A DNA stretch of 64,000 bases from Zeugodacus cucurbitae (GCF_028554725.1 NC_071668.1:20128501-20192500); one strand, 5' to 3'; shown: positions 1 to 12,029, numbered from the stretch's first letter. Translations and numbers: made by a program. The notes: a model not told the origin generated them from the letters alone.

Positions 1-1939
1 ACAGCAGCGGGTGATGTGTTAAAACGCTCAGCGCCCCCTTGCGCCTCATCGCGCGCCGCCTTAGCATAGTCGCTAAAAACATACTAAAATGTTCTAGTCA
101 TAAAATTTGAAAATTTTCAAAAGCGGCCCAGCCGGCAAAGTGCAACCAAAAGCCAAAAGGCCAAATGCCGCCGACAGCGCACAAGCTGCAGCGCTGCGTT
201 CGAATGCTGCAAGCAGTTATAGGAGCGCGCGGCAGAATGTGTGTGTGTGCGCGCTCCATGCAGCTTGCGCCATTTATCAGCCAGTCAATGTTCGCGCTTC
301 GCCTCTAATTTTAGCAATGCCGACTACTTAATGTAACGCGCGGCGGATAACAACAACAATAGCAAAAACAACAAATTGTACAGCTACTTAGCTGCCGCGC
401 TTTGGGCATGCAAATGCATTTGTTTGCTCTGCGCGCCCACCGACGCGCATACACTAATGGATGGGCAGCCGCGCTAGTATTGTTTTGGTTTTTGTTGTAA
501 AAATTAAAAATTGCATGCGCTTGGCTTTTACGAATCTGAATGCATTTTTCAATTTTTAGATTTATTGTCTAGGCGGAGCGCATGCATTTAGTGGCGCGCG
601 AGGCAGGCGGCGCGCGGCATGAACTTGGAACAGCGCGCGCGCCCGCGAGAACACAGTTAAATTAAACAATAAGTTGTAATATTAGTTTTTGAAAGTGAAA
701 ATACTAAATGTTTATATTGTTTATTTAAATAATAAATAGCAAAAACAACAACACCAACAACAAAAGGATTGCGCGACATTCAATAAACAAACGCGCCGCG
801 CTCGCTTTGTTGCTAGTCAGTGAAGCGACGCCTCAGCTGCGCGCTGGAATGCATTGCGTGTCGGGTGTTAAAAGGTTCACATGTTATGGTTGTACAGATA
901 TACATAAATAAATTAAAAATATAAATATATATATATGCATGCACATGTATTCAAACGTGTGTGGCACACGCCGCGCCGCAACGCGCTTGCAGCAACAAAT
1001 GCATTAAGTGCAACAGAGAAGAGAAAAAAAAATCAGAAAAATCACAAAGGCAATCAAGCGTTTTAACACATTGACATCGCTAACCAACAATTACACGGCG
1101 GCAAATGTAAATGGAATGGTTTGGGAATCGATCAGCTGTCGCGGCACCGATTGCTACCGACTGTCTGTGGGTCAGCGCGTTGGAGTCACATAGTAGTGGG
1201 TGCTGTATCGACGGCAGCGCTGGCAAAAACGACTTGTCAAAAACGCATATGTTTTTTTTATTTTTTTTGTTGTTATTTTTTTGTAAACTTCGCCATTCAG
1301 CTCCAACTCTAGCTCCCAGCTCCAACGGCAGCTAATTGCGTTTATTAGTCGCATCAGTTTGGCTTGTGGCAGATGATTTGTTTGAAACGTCAATCGATTC
1401 ATGTCCGCCTGTCAATCCAATCGCTCACATACATATGTACATACATAAATAGCGTACACCGTTAGTTATGGCATAACAGCAGCAGCGCCATATGTTCATG
1501 ATTTATAAAAAAAAAACAATGTGTTTTCGAAAAAATGTGATTTACACATGTGCCTATGTGTTAAGAAATAAAAATAAAAACAAATAAAAAATTATGAAAT
1601 TCCAAAAACAACGCTTGACATTTGAAGGCATTTAGCAATAGGCACTAGTGCCCCTAAGTGAATATGTATGTGTACTCACGAAAATTTTAAATATTTCTAC
1701 GGTTCACATGGTCTTAGTGCATTTAGAGAAGTCTTCTAAACAAATTTAAGTCAAACATTAGTAAGATCAACAAATAGAATAACTCAGAAAGAGGTCATTG
1801 CTTCCAAACTCTAGAGACATTCTAAATTCAGTGAAGCAATCGATCTTTCGAACATATTTTTTGCAGTCGAAACGAAGTCGCATATCCCCGCAAAGCCATA
1901 TCTCTTTAACTCAATTAGGCGATAACAGTAAAAAAAATT
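1..1939. other. Non-coding, GC-richer unique DNA
   Basis: I see no gene here. The first kilobase is rich in CGCG and GCGC runs and contains CAA-type simple repeats near 347-372 and 738-762. Past about 1440 it becomes AT-rich. Short open frames at 107-331, 1008-1193 and 1080-1335 carry no recognisable domain and overlap each other on both strands, which suggests chance frames. The composition resembles an upstream or intronic regulatory stretch of a fly gene, but no exon can be supported. Confidence 0.5.
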
Positions 1940-2815
1940 CAAATACTTGACCTCATGTGACCTCCCTAACAAATTTCACCCAAAGTGATTCCCAAACTGT
2001 GGGCAATCTTGATTTCACGTGACCATTAAATATATAAGGAAACCTTATCCCTCGTGACCCGTAAAAAGTGTCAACAGACTTCGCATTAAGTGACCCCTCA
2101 AACCTGATGTCATATTAGCCCTTAGAAATATAAACAAACCTCTCAACATCTGAACCCATAAAATGTATAAATATATGATCCCGTGGCCACTTTCTTTCTT
2201 TGAACAGATCCTACGTGATCCTTCCAACTATAAACGAAAGTCACTTTTGTGAATTGTAAATATGTAAAAAAACTTAAACCCTCCTAACCTTTCAAATATC
2301 AACGAACCTTACCTTAAGTGACCCTTCGAAATAATTAATAAAACCTGACCTAAGGTGTCCCCGCAAAGTAGAAAAAATCCTCTCCCCCTTTCCCCATAAA
2401 ATCGACCAAATTTAAACTAAGCTGACCCCTATGTCCTCAGTATTGAACCAAATCTGGCATCAAGTGAACCCATAAAATTTAAATAAATTCTTTCTATCTC
2501 ACGTGACCTCTAAAAATACAAACAACGTCATATTAGTCCTAAAATTATTTCACAAACCTGACCCTACTTGATCATGTAAAATGTAAATAAACTGCTAAAA
2601 GGTAATCAAACCTCAGCCAAAGGTCTTTGACTTGGCCAAAATGTAAACAAACCCCAGCCAAAGGTCATTGTAAAATGACGCAAAGCCCTGTAAATAAAGC
2701 CCTGTCAAAGGTCATTGACCTCGGCCAAAAAGGTAAACAAACCCTGCCAAAGGTCATTGACCTTGGTCAAAATGTAAACAAACCGCCGTCAGAGGTCATT
2801 GACGTAGGGATTTAA
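1940..2815 (+). repeat. Diverged minisatellite, left arm of an inverted (foldback-like) array
   Basis: A loose tandem array of roughly 34-42-bp units. The recurring core reads GACCTCACGTGACC followed by AAAATGTAAACAAACC, with many substitutions. Clear units lie near 1948-1970, 2015-2060, 2090-2140, 2300-2350, 2490-2530 and 2560-2810. From about 2610 the unit changes to a 41-47-bp variant containing CAAAGGTCATTGACC. The same core appears reverse-complemented from 2822 to 3155, so the locus is two facing arms. Drosophila Foldback elements also have inverted ends built from short tandem repeats, and this could be a decayed relative. No transposase is present, so an ordinary minisatellite with an internal inversion is also possible. 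Confidence 0.75.
2621..2805. promoter_or_regulatory. Cluster of AGGTCA-N-TGACCT palindromes (EcRE-like IR-1 motifs)
   Basis: Two exact 13-bp palindromes AGGTCATTGACCT occur at 2709-2721 and 2751-2763. One-to-three-mismatch versions occur at 2621-2633 and 2793-2805, and a single half-site lies at 2662-2668. Start-to-start spacing is 41, 47, 42 and 42 bp. An inverted AGGTCA repeat with a 1-bp spacer is the known high-affinity site class for the insect ecdysone receptor EcR/USP. The sites lie in the minisatellite units, so their multiplicity may simply reflect tandem duplication. Functional binding is inference only. Confidence 0.4.
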
Positions 2816-2821
2816 CTTAAT

Positions 2822-3155
2822 TTTCGAGGATCACGTGACGTTAAGATTGTTTACATTTTGAAGGGTCACGAGATGTCAGTTTTGTTTACATTTTGGGGGT
2901 CGCGTAGGGTCAGATTTGTTTATATATAAAGGGATCAAGCTTGTCTACATTTTATCCATTGACGAGAGGATTGATTAGTTTATAGTTTGGGAATAATTTA
3001 AAATTTGGTCATGTGAGGTCAGGAGTCACAACAGATCACGTTTAGTTACATTTTGAGGGACAACTTAAAATTAGGCTTTTTAACATAATGGGGATGGCAC
3101 GATCACAGAGAACTTTATATTTTGAGAGGTCACATAAGGTCAGGTTTGTAAGGTC
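2822..3155 (-). repeat. Diverged minisatellite, right arm (reverse orientation)
   Basis: The same core as the left arm appears here as its reverse complement, for example GGGTCACGAGATGTCAG followed by TTTGTTTACATTTTG at 2862-2895. Two adjacent units between about 2845 and 2915 are each about 34 bp. Later units toward 3155 are more decayed (TTTTGAGAGGTCACATAAGG near 3120). The switch in orientation lies between 2806 and 2830. CACGTG E-box cores occur in some units of both arms. The right arm is about 330 bp against about 870 bp for the left, so the arms are unequal. Confidence 0.75.
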
Positions 3156-3904
3156 TCGTCATCCTCCTGTATTCGGTTGAAATTTTGACATTAGCAGTTC
3201 TCCATGATAGTAATTGATAGCGATGTGATAGAGGCGTCGTCGGTCGGTGAGGGTTAGAACTTCTTCTTATGTACTTTTCATTTTCTATCGGAGTTTATGA
3301 AATACCAGAAGCTGAATCTTCTCATTCTTTGATCTGTGATCGGATCTTAGAGCTATGCCCAATTCCGAAGATATCATAAGCCAAAATAAGCCGTTTTTTT
3401 TTCTTTGAGGCAACTGTAGAAAACTATCATAAGGCAGCAGTCTATTTTGTTACCTTGATTATTCAAACCTTACGAAACAAATTCAAGTTGACTTTTCATA
3501 ATTCGTTCGACCAACCAGATCTACTCTCTCGATGAAGTTCGCGAATCTTACATCTTGCTGCACTTATATTTTATATTGCTTCAAAAATTAGCTTCCATTA
3601 CTCCCATACCATAATTTTGAATATGTAATTGATTTGTTGCCGACCAAGGACAGCGCCCATCAATGCTTGTATTAACCTGACAAAAAGCGATTTGAAAGTA
3701 AACATTTCAATAACCAGCTTCTTAGTCTTAGTTGTTTCTGCATTGAAAGTGTTTATGTCACGCTGTGGCCGCCAGCTACCGCATTTGCCCAGTCCAACAA
3801 CAGCGGCTCACCTGGCCCGCACGTCAGTCACACGCCCCATCATTTGCCAGTCATTAAACATCAAAGTGAATGTCATTCAACCGAGTTGCGTCGAACTGAC
3901 TGTC
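3156..3904. other. Unique non-coding DNA
   Basis: I recognise nothing in this stretch. An open frame at 3629-3913 has no domain and normal AT-rich composition. No microsatellite longer than a few units is present. Confidence 0.4.
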
Positions 3905-3987
3905 AAGCGATGACGCTCAACTCAACTCGGCTTGACTTGACGCGACTTGAGTTGGCTTGAGTTGACTTCATTTGACTTCATTTGACG
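3905..3987. repeat. Short degenerate tandem repeat of TTGACTTGAGT type
   Basis: About 80 bp of consecutive 8-11-bp units such as CTTGACTTGACGCGACTTGAG, GGCTTGAGTTGACTTC and two copies of ATTTGACTTC. The array sits directly upstream of the candidate initiator at 3993. Confidence 0.65.
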
Positions 3988-4297
3988 GGCGATCAGTGCA
4001 TTTTGTTGCGGTTTCGTAGAGATTAACACCCGCGATAAGCGTGTTGTACGAGTATTTTGGACAAGTGAACGAAAAATAAAGTGCTGAAGTTACGGCGCTC
4101 ATGACTCAGCGCTTCTCCTATACGCGCACTATCAGGCTCGGCGCATCGTCATGGCCTCCACCTTCACTGCGATCTCTTCAATGTACGCCAACACCTTTCT
4201 CTACCAACTACTTAAGAGCCATATCTTCAGTTCCGCCTTCCTTCGCTTTCGAGATATATCCCGTACGTCAGTCAGTGTACATATGTACGTCGTAAGT
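3988..4297 (+). promoter_or_regulatory. Possible core promoter and first exon (weak)
   Basis: TCAGTG at 3993-3998 matches the arthropod initiator TCAKTY closely, and AGATT at 4020-4024 lies near, though not exactly at, the DPE position. No TATA box is evident. About 295 bp downstream, GTAAGT at 4292-4297 is a full match to the intronic side of a 5' splice site. An ATG at 4101 opens a frame through the putative donor, but the encoded peptide resembles nothing known. This is the only initiator-exon-donor arrangement I noticed in the window with reasonable spacing. Such short motifs occur by chance, so it is a hypothesis. Confidence 0.2.
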
Positions 4298-6470
4298 CTT
4301 CGAAATTACCTTCATTTTAGTGCATTTTGATTCATATCACTTTTTGGGGTTTTTTGTCTCTTTGTTGTTGTTTGTATTTTGAGCGCGTGCGCGCCTACTC
4401 ACTGTCTCACTCGTGTTGATCGACATTTAACGCCGACACTTCGTATTGGCGTCGGCGTTGCGGTGGAATAAAACGATGGTGGCGCTGGAGAGGTGGTGTG
4501 GTAGATGACGATTAAGTTGGTCTGGGCGGTTATCGTCCATTCGACAAATGCAAGCAAGTCACTGGCTTTAATATTCTTTTTCGTTTTTTGCCGTTGATCT
4601 CATCTTGGCGGCTACAAGTCAATTTGTGTTGCTAATCCTGGTTAATTTACAATATCAGTTGCAGTCATCTTGTCTCGTCTGTTGTATGTTTTGCAGCATT
4701 TCAATTAAGCCATCTTCCGCTGTTGGTTCCACCTCCATGCCTTGATCGGTCACTAACGGATGACTGGTCACAAAGGCATGGCTTTGAGATCGGTAAAGAT
4801 GAAATACATATAAATTAAGTGTGTGTGTGTGTGTTATACCATCTGCCGCGCTCCACTTAAAAGGCGGGCGTCAGTATAATTTGAAGATGGTAGGCAGTTT
4901 TAGGTAAAATTTAGAGCTGTAATTACTCATTAATCACGAAAATGCGTTCATTTGAGTCAAATAGACTGCCGAAAAGCTCTCATTTTCAAAATCGTTTCAA
5001 ACGTTTCGAAAGTATTGTCTGAAATGACGCTTCGAGCTCTCATAAGCTGTAAGAAAGTTCATTCAAGAAACATTTCTTTAACTACCAGGTTTTTAAGCCT
5101 AATCAGGGATCATTTGAGATCGAAAACATCATTTTGAATTAAGAGACTTGACCCCATTAGTACATCAATTAGTCTATATTTCAGTAGAAAGTTCTTGAGT
5201 CTGTGGCTATCAGAGTTATGATTTGATGAATATAAGGCTTCCAGGGTTGAAATTGCCTTATAAGCCGAAAATTAGGACCAGAGGGGAAACTTGTTAGGGA
5301 ATTTCACAAGAAATTCCAATTCAAAATATAAGAAGCTTTATTTCAAAATCATACAAAATAATTGTGAAGAATTTTGGAATAAAAATTAAGCATTATTTTC
5401 AATTGTTATCCATTAACATCATCAAGATTATTATCAAAGGAGGGAAAACTTATAATATGTACTCCAAGGACCAAGGAATCTTTAGGAGTTGAACTATTTA
5501 AACATAGGCAAAAACGAACGAAGCTGATGAGATACCTAGATCAGATCTACATCCATATATAGAGGGTTTTTCTCAGTAATCTGTCGACAGTTTATTAAGT
5601 TTTATCTCTAATAATTACACTTACTAAAAACTACATATAAGGGCCAAGTTAGAAGAGTCTGTTCTGTGAGAATCATTGCTCTTATATCGTATCCTTGGGG
5701 CTTTATACTTGTCATAGTGAAATTATTGACTTAAAACTTATTTTATGAAATGGCCCTATAGATGTTTACTCTATATGATAGAGATCGGCTTGTGGTGAGA
5801 AGAACAGAAGGCACAAATTCCGGGCTACCGCTCTTTCAGATGTGGTCGAAGTTACCGCACTGGTTCGGCCTTCCGATATATTATGTGGTTCAAGAATCTC
5901 GATACCAACGATTACCAGAACGAACGGAGAAAGAAATGTCGAATCAGCATCATTCTTCAAGAGTTTAATTTTTATGTATCGCTACAATAACAGAGTTCTC
6001 TTCGACATTCGGAAATACGTACACATATATAATATTTATGGGAAGGTTTCTAAAGAATTTTCATTCACAGAATTATAGAAAACAAGAGAGCCTGAGTAGG
6101 TTGAAAGCAAAAATCCATTTTTAATGTTTTTCCAAAACGGATAAATTTGGTATGTTTCAATGATTGAAACAAATGATCGTATTTTAAGCACGAAGCGTTG
6201 ATAAGAGAACTTTTCAATACAGGGTACTATGACTATACAATGATCTTCATCCGAAGGACCAGACTGTCATATACAAGATAAGGTTCTCGGACTTAAGTTT
6301 TGATTATAAGTCTAAGAAACACTCCTCCTTGTCAAAAGTGGTGATGAGAATCTTTGCTTTGGTATCCATATTGCTCGGAGACTAGTAGGAAATGACAGAT
6401 TAGGTACAAATTAGTAGATTTGTGGATTTTTTTTATAACTACTAAGCTTTGCAGGTATGTTAGGACACTA
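4298..6470. other. Unique non-coding DNA with a GT microsatellite
   Basis: No gene is seen. A (GT)n run lies at about 4820-4835. An open-frame cluster at 5762-6078 is open on both strands but shows no family I recognise; it may be an old transposon fragment. The rest is AT-rich single-copy sequence. Confidence 0.4.
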
Positions 6471-6640
6471 GAAGGTCAGACGAGGGTTCTCTAGGGAAAA
6501 TCGCTACCAAATATAAAAAATTTGCGTCTAACAAATAATATTTGTTTGGAGCCTCGAAAGGTTAAAGGGCCAAAGGTCAGACCAGGGTTCTCGGAACAAA
6601 TCGCTACCAAAATATTTAGCTCTAATCAATAGTGTTTGAA
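6471..6640 (+). repeat. Local tandem duplication, about 101-bp period
   Basis: AAGGTCAGACGAGGGTTCTC at 6472 and AAGGTCAGACCAGGGTTCTC at 6573 start two copies, each continuing through AAATCGCTACCAAA. The second copy ends near 6640. Only two units are visible. Confidence 0.7.
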
Positions 6641-7892
6641 ATTTACTTTCTAATGTATATTTAATATTATTATTGTTGTTGTTTTAGTAAATGTTGAACA
6701 CACGCTTGGCACCTGTTGCCTATCCCATATTCATCAAATGTCACCAGATGTGATGTTGGCATTCCATTTGTCATAACATCAATAATGACATATTGTTGTT
6801 GTTGTTATTTGTTACCAGTTGCGGTTCGTGCACTTGGCCCTCGAGGCACGAAACACTGAAATGAGCAATTTTTAAAAGTTGTTAAGAAAAATTTTACGGT
6901 CGCCTAATTGTTATTTTACACCTACGTGATGAGTTCGTATGCAAATTTTGAAAGAACAAAAAAAAATAAAAACAAAAACATGTTATAATAATAACAGCAG
7001 AAAAAACAAAAACAACTAAAGCTTAACAGCTAATTGAGAAGAAAGTGTAATCGCGATTTTGGAAGCGTGTCGCCGTCGCCATCGGCACTGGTCAGCGCTT
7101 AATGTCGATAATGATTGTTGTTGTTGCTTTTATTTTTGCTTGGACTTTAGTTTTTGATTTTTTTTATACAAAATACCTTTGTTTTATAAAATGTGTATGT
7201 TGTTGTTGTACTGTCTAACTGCCAGCACAGCTGTTGACATTATTGTTGGTGGTGTTGTTGTTGTAAAAATTTCAATAAAACGCGTGTTAAATGCCGGACG
7301 CAATTTTTCATACAAACTCTCGTTACCCCGCCATCGAATACAACAGCAACAGTGCACTTGTTGTGACACCTGCATTCAGTTCATATATTTGTATGTAAGT
7401 ATATTATCTCCTGTTTGGGGGAGTGCTCAAGCTTCGCGGAATTATTTTCGTTTAGCGCAGAAGCTGCTGGTTCTTTGTTTTAACTGTTTGTTGTTAAAAA
7501 GAAAGAAAGCAAATATTTGTTTAACACGTTCGGTGAATCGGCGGTGAATTCGTCGGCGTGTAATTAAAGTTTACACTTTGCGACCAAGATCATTAAGCGA
7601 GTTATGAGTGCAATTACTTGGCAGTTGTTGACTTCACTATAATTCATCATTTTGTACGATTTAATTTTATTTCAGATTGAACGAAAATGTTAAGGTAGAA
7701 AGTGCTAAGATCCGACCTAAACCGGTGAAATGATAAAAACATTCACTTAATTTTTAATTGTTCAATTATTGAGGCAAACGCATAAAGAATATACTGAGGA
7801 AATCTTTGCAAGTATTTCTTCCATATTTTTGAGCAAAAATATATTGGTGTAGTTCAATATATCGAACCGGCCATGTGTGATGTCCCAAGCCA
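6641..7892. other. Unique non-coding DNA rich in TTG trinucleotides
   Basis: No gene is recognised. Short TTG/TTGTTG runs occur near 6667-6690, 6794-6810, 7118-7130, 7197-7210 and 7250-7265. The open frame at 7179-7547 owes its length to these runs and has no domain. Confidence 0.4.
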
Positions 7893-8345
7893 TAGATTAT
7901 GTTAGGTTAGGTTGTTGTCCTTTGTGTTACCAGATGGAGTTCCTTTACATATTCCATGATAAGTAGTCATCCTTTAGGATGCCAGCGCATTAACGCGGAT
8001 TTCAAAAGATTATTTAGCTTCACTATCGATACCTTTTCCAGTTTTTCATACCTTGCCACTGCAGGACAATCACGCAAGATATGCTCCATTGTTTCTCTCG
8101 TGTCTTGGTTTTGACATTTCGTGCTGTATCCGTACTCTGTCAGCCCCATCTTGTAAACGTGCGCCGTCACCAGACTGTGATCAATGAGTATGCCGACCAT
8201 GTTCGTACATTTCCTTCTATTTCTGATCTACCGCTTTACACATAACTTTTGCGGTTTTGCATCTCGGTAGATCCTTCCAAAGCGCTTTGAGCTTTCTCAC
8301 CAAGTTCAGTGCATGAATTTATCATCATGACTGTCCCAAGACATA
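7893..8345 (-). pseudogene. Non-LTR retrotransposon 3' end (post-RNase H zinc-knuckle tail), decayed
   Basis: Reading the minus strand, 8200-7967 encodes NMVGILIDHSLVTAHVYKMG, then KCQNQDTRETMEHILRDCP and a short tail. This is the HxxH/CCHC-like segment found after the RNase H domain in some LINE ORF2 proteins. The element ends at about 7893 in AACCTAACCTAAC, a short 3' tail. The same family occurs at 35009-35870, and upstream DNA to about 8345 matches the 35.36-35.50 kb part of that copy. The reverse transcriptase is absent, as expected for a 5'-truncated insertion. It is an inactive fragment. Confidence 0.75.
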
Positions 8346-9158
8346 ATCTCATGAAGAGTCTAAGCCTCAAAAACTGATATTGATTTGATCATCTTGAATG
8401 AAATAGTCACTGTCGTTAATAAGCTAACCTATTTCATCGTCCAATAAAGTATTCGCAGAATATTTTTTCTTAAGTTCTTAAGTTTTTTTCTAGAATGGTT
8501 CTTTAAAAATTTGTGTGTTTTCTTCTATTTGTGATGGAGTTATTTAAGAATACAGTTGAAATTCCCTTACTCAAATCATCATCATCCACAAAAAAAAAAA
8601 TCGAGTTAGAAATACTATGATTTATGGAAATGATAATGTTGGTTTGATACAGCTTCGGAAAAAAGATTCATGTTCTATGAGCAGCATCCCCATCATTAGG
8701 AAGGATAAATAATCAGTCAAAGCCCAGAACTAGAGTTATAGATTTCTTCGACTAAATCAAAACTGTTTTAAATTAAGTTGTAAACCACTTTCGGCATTAA
8801 GATAAGTGATTGAGGTTATAATCAAAGGTATTTTCTTAGTTGTAGTTGTTGGTCTTGTTACAGATCTTGAGAAACTCAGAAATCGGTTCATTAATCTGTA
8901 GAGTGTAAATAATTCGACAGCAATGGCTATTAACTCTTGGTATTCAAAAATATTTCGACATACTCCTGTTCACCTATACTAAGCTTTGCTCTTATAAAAT
9001 GTGTAAACTTTCAACAAAGTTTGTTGTCCCACATAGAACTAGCATATAAGCCGGTATAAATCTCTATGGAGACGATTGTGACTTCGAAAGACATCGTCCA
9101 GTTAAAAGCTGTAGAATAAAGCATTCCGTTCCGCAGATGTCGGGAACCAGTACCACCT
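8346..9158. other. AT-rich unique DNA
   Basis: No gene or repeat is recognised. A poly-A run lies near 8589-8600. Confidence 0.4.
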
Positions 9159-9162
9159 TTAA

Positions 9163-9743
9163 GGGGCCATACCAGTGTAACCCATGAAAAATTAACCGAT
9201 TTCCGTGAATTTTTTTAAAAGAAAGTATTCTATCGAATGTTTCGAAGTTTTTTGGACCTAATAAGGTATATTTCAACTATATTTTAAGAGTTTTTTTTAC
9301 AAAAATAATGAAAAATAACGGAGTTATGTGCTTCGGAAGTGTCAAAAAAAAGTTCCCCAACTGCTGACATGTTTCCGGCCGAATGAATAGCTGAAACAAA
9401 AAAATTCAAAAAGGGTATTAAAGTTTAATATATTTCCTATATAATGACTGAAACGATCGTAGATCATAGTATAGTATAATAAATATATTCAAGAATACTC
9501 AGTCAATTTCTCGTTGATTTATGATGTCAGCAATTTTGAAAAAAGTCGTTTCGAGAAAATCGCGTTTAAAGTTTTTACTCTAGAGGATTATATCTGCGAT
9601 CGGTCGCTCTTTAGAACGCTGCCATTCAAAAACTATTTAAGATACGATCTTACCGATCTCACAAGATATTTTTGAAACTATAAACTATGGTGAAAGCAAA
9701 ATAAAGAAATTGATTTTTAAAAGTGTCACACTGGTATAGCCCC
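9163..9743. mobile_element. TTAA-flanked MITE, 581 bp
   Basis: The left end reads GGGGCCATACCAGTGTAAC. The right end, reverse-complemented, reads GGGGCTATACCAGTGTGAC, giving 17 of 19 matching positions. TTAA flanks both sides (9159-9162 and 9744-9747), the target duplication used by piggyBac-type transposases. TTAA is its own reverse complement, so part of it could belong to the terminal repeat instead. The interior has no coding capacity. It is likely a non-autonomous element mobilised in trans. Confidence 0.7.
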
Positions 9744-9747
9744 TTAA

Positions 9748-12029
9748 TTGAGATAATTCTACCATACATATGTTTGAGCTTATTACTTATCCTGTAGACA
9801 TTTGTGACAATTTTAATTTATACAATGATAATATAACCTGAAATTTTTGAGCGACCTTGGTATGACAACTTGACAAGGTTAATCAAATATTTTGTTATTA
9901 AATATTAATAATTTAGTTGATTTTCCGTAATTTCCTTCTTTTTGTCGCTTAATAAAGCAATTTTGTATCAAAATCTTCTTCAGCATTCACACATGCAATT
10001 CAATTTTAGTACTTATGTATATACTACAAACACTGAATTATGTATGAGGAAATTTTTGGTACGACCTTTACTCCATTCAGATCACAAGTAAAAATGTATG
10101 TAAGCTGTCAATCGGCTTTCTTAGCTCTCCGATATGGGCAAAAGTCAGAAGACTCGCGCGCTTACCCCCTTTATGTGTGTATATATGTAGATAGAAGTAG
10201 GTTAACTGCAAACGGATAACCATGGGCTCAACGCTACCATTGGGGTCGGCGTCGGGGATTGACTTGCACGAGCCACAGGAATAAAGTATGCAGAGTCAGA
10301 GTCAGAGTTGCATTTGTATTGAACATGAATGAATAAATATGGACGCGAGGGGATTGCCGTGGCGCTTTTGTATGCCAATGCATTGTTGGCAGTCAAATAT
10401 TTATAAGCACCGCTATATATGTGTGAGTGTGTTGGTGTGTCCTGGAGTGTGCTTGATGTAAAAGGAATGCAATGGCGCTTGTTGAGAATTTCTAGCTTTT
10501 AAGCGCGCTTTGTCGGTCGCTTTTTCTACCACTCAGCTGGCTTTTTGTGGTATATGAAGAGGGGTGTGGGTCAGAGGGGGGAGGAGCGCTGTTGTACAAT
10601 GCAGTGATGCGAAAAAGTGCAGTTATTGTTGCATGTATATTTGTTGTTGTTGTTGTTGTAAAAAATATGAGCATACATTAAAATATTCATATGCCTTTGG
10701 CCACCGCTGGGCAGGCGTCGACTAACGCCGCCAAAGCTACCAACGAATACACCGAATAATGGCACGACACTAAAAACAAAACAAGCGCCATTACAATAAC
10801 AAAGGTGCTGCATGTTGGCCATTAAAGTTGCAACAACATGGCGATAATGCCATTCGGTATTGGAAAATCGCCACACACACATAGAGAGATGCAAAGTACA
10901 ATGAAAAATGTGTAGAAAAGGCGAAATCGCATTGTTGCACACAACAACAACAATAACACACACTCATACATATACATATATGTATATTCAAAACTGCAAA
11001 AACACTGTAAATCGCATTGGCTACTCGACGCAAAGGGCTTTTAAGCCTCACTGCATACATACATAAATGCCGTTATAAAATATTGTGTATGTGTGTGTGT
11101 GTGATTTAGCGCTTGTTATCAATTTTGCTTACACCCTCTTCCACTGCCTTGCCGGAGAGAGAGAGCGGAAGCTGTATCCAGTCTCCATGCATATGTATGT
11201 GTGTGTGTTTGTGTATTGCATTTGTGCAGCGCCTATGGTTTATTGAATGCATAAAATTCGCGGCACACCGGATGCCTTTGCAAATGCTGTGTAGCGAAAA
11301 TAAAAATCCTAACCTTAATGGATATCCGCTCGTAATGAAAATATCATACAACTGGAGCTATTCTTTAACGCGCGCGCACACTGATTTACTGACATACATA
11401 CATATTTACTTATATATATATATATACATACATATGTATACATTTATAAGAGCCGATATTTGCTATTCAGAAGTTGACTTAAAATTTAATCCCAGTGCAT
11501 TTCTATATCCTTTCAGGGTGACTAAATCAAATGCTATAGTTTGAAAATTTAATTATTCTCAGATCTAGCTGTTGGTGCATTTTCTATTTTAAGAAGTTGC
11601 TACGTAGGTGGTTTGAGTCCACATTTGGTAGATAATGAATTAGAAATCCACCATTGCTAAGGAAAAATGTCATAAACATTCATCCGAGACTTTTTCGTAT
11701 GAAATTTTACTCTATTTGTTAGCCAATCAGTCAGTCTCAATTAGTACAAGGCATGCCGTTATTACTATAAATCTAATTCTACATCATCTAGGCCTATTTA
11801 CTCTCTGACTTATGAAAATGATAGCCCATTACACTTAAGGCAAAATCACTAAGAATGACTGGAAAACTTGAACTATTCGAAGCTAGCTTGGAACTTGTAT
11901 GTAGGTCTAAAAATGTGTTGATTTATATAAAATTCTACCCTTACAGATGGTAGGAGTGACCGATCAAGCCTTTAATTGAGATGGAAGCTACTCGTTTTGT
12001 GGCATGTTTAGAATGGTTTTTCTTCTTAA
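9748..12029. other. Unique non-coding DNA with GT and TA microsatellites
   Basis: No gene is recognised. Simple repeats include TTG units at 10641-10660, (GT)n near 11087-11103 and 11197-11212, and TATATA/TACATA near 11411-11440. Open frames at 10571-10963, 10791-11060 and 11113-11544 run through these repeats and have no domains. Confidence 0.4.

Noticed and set aside
5762..6078. Overlapping open frames that might be a transposon protein
   Set aside because: Open on both strands, and I could not match either translation to a family.
10571..11544. Open frames up to 143 codons on both strands
   Set aside because: They run through GT/CA and TTG microsatellites and overlap each other; no conserved motif.
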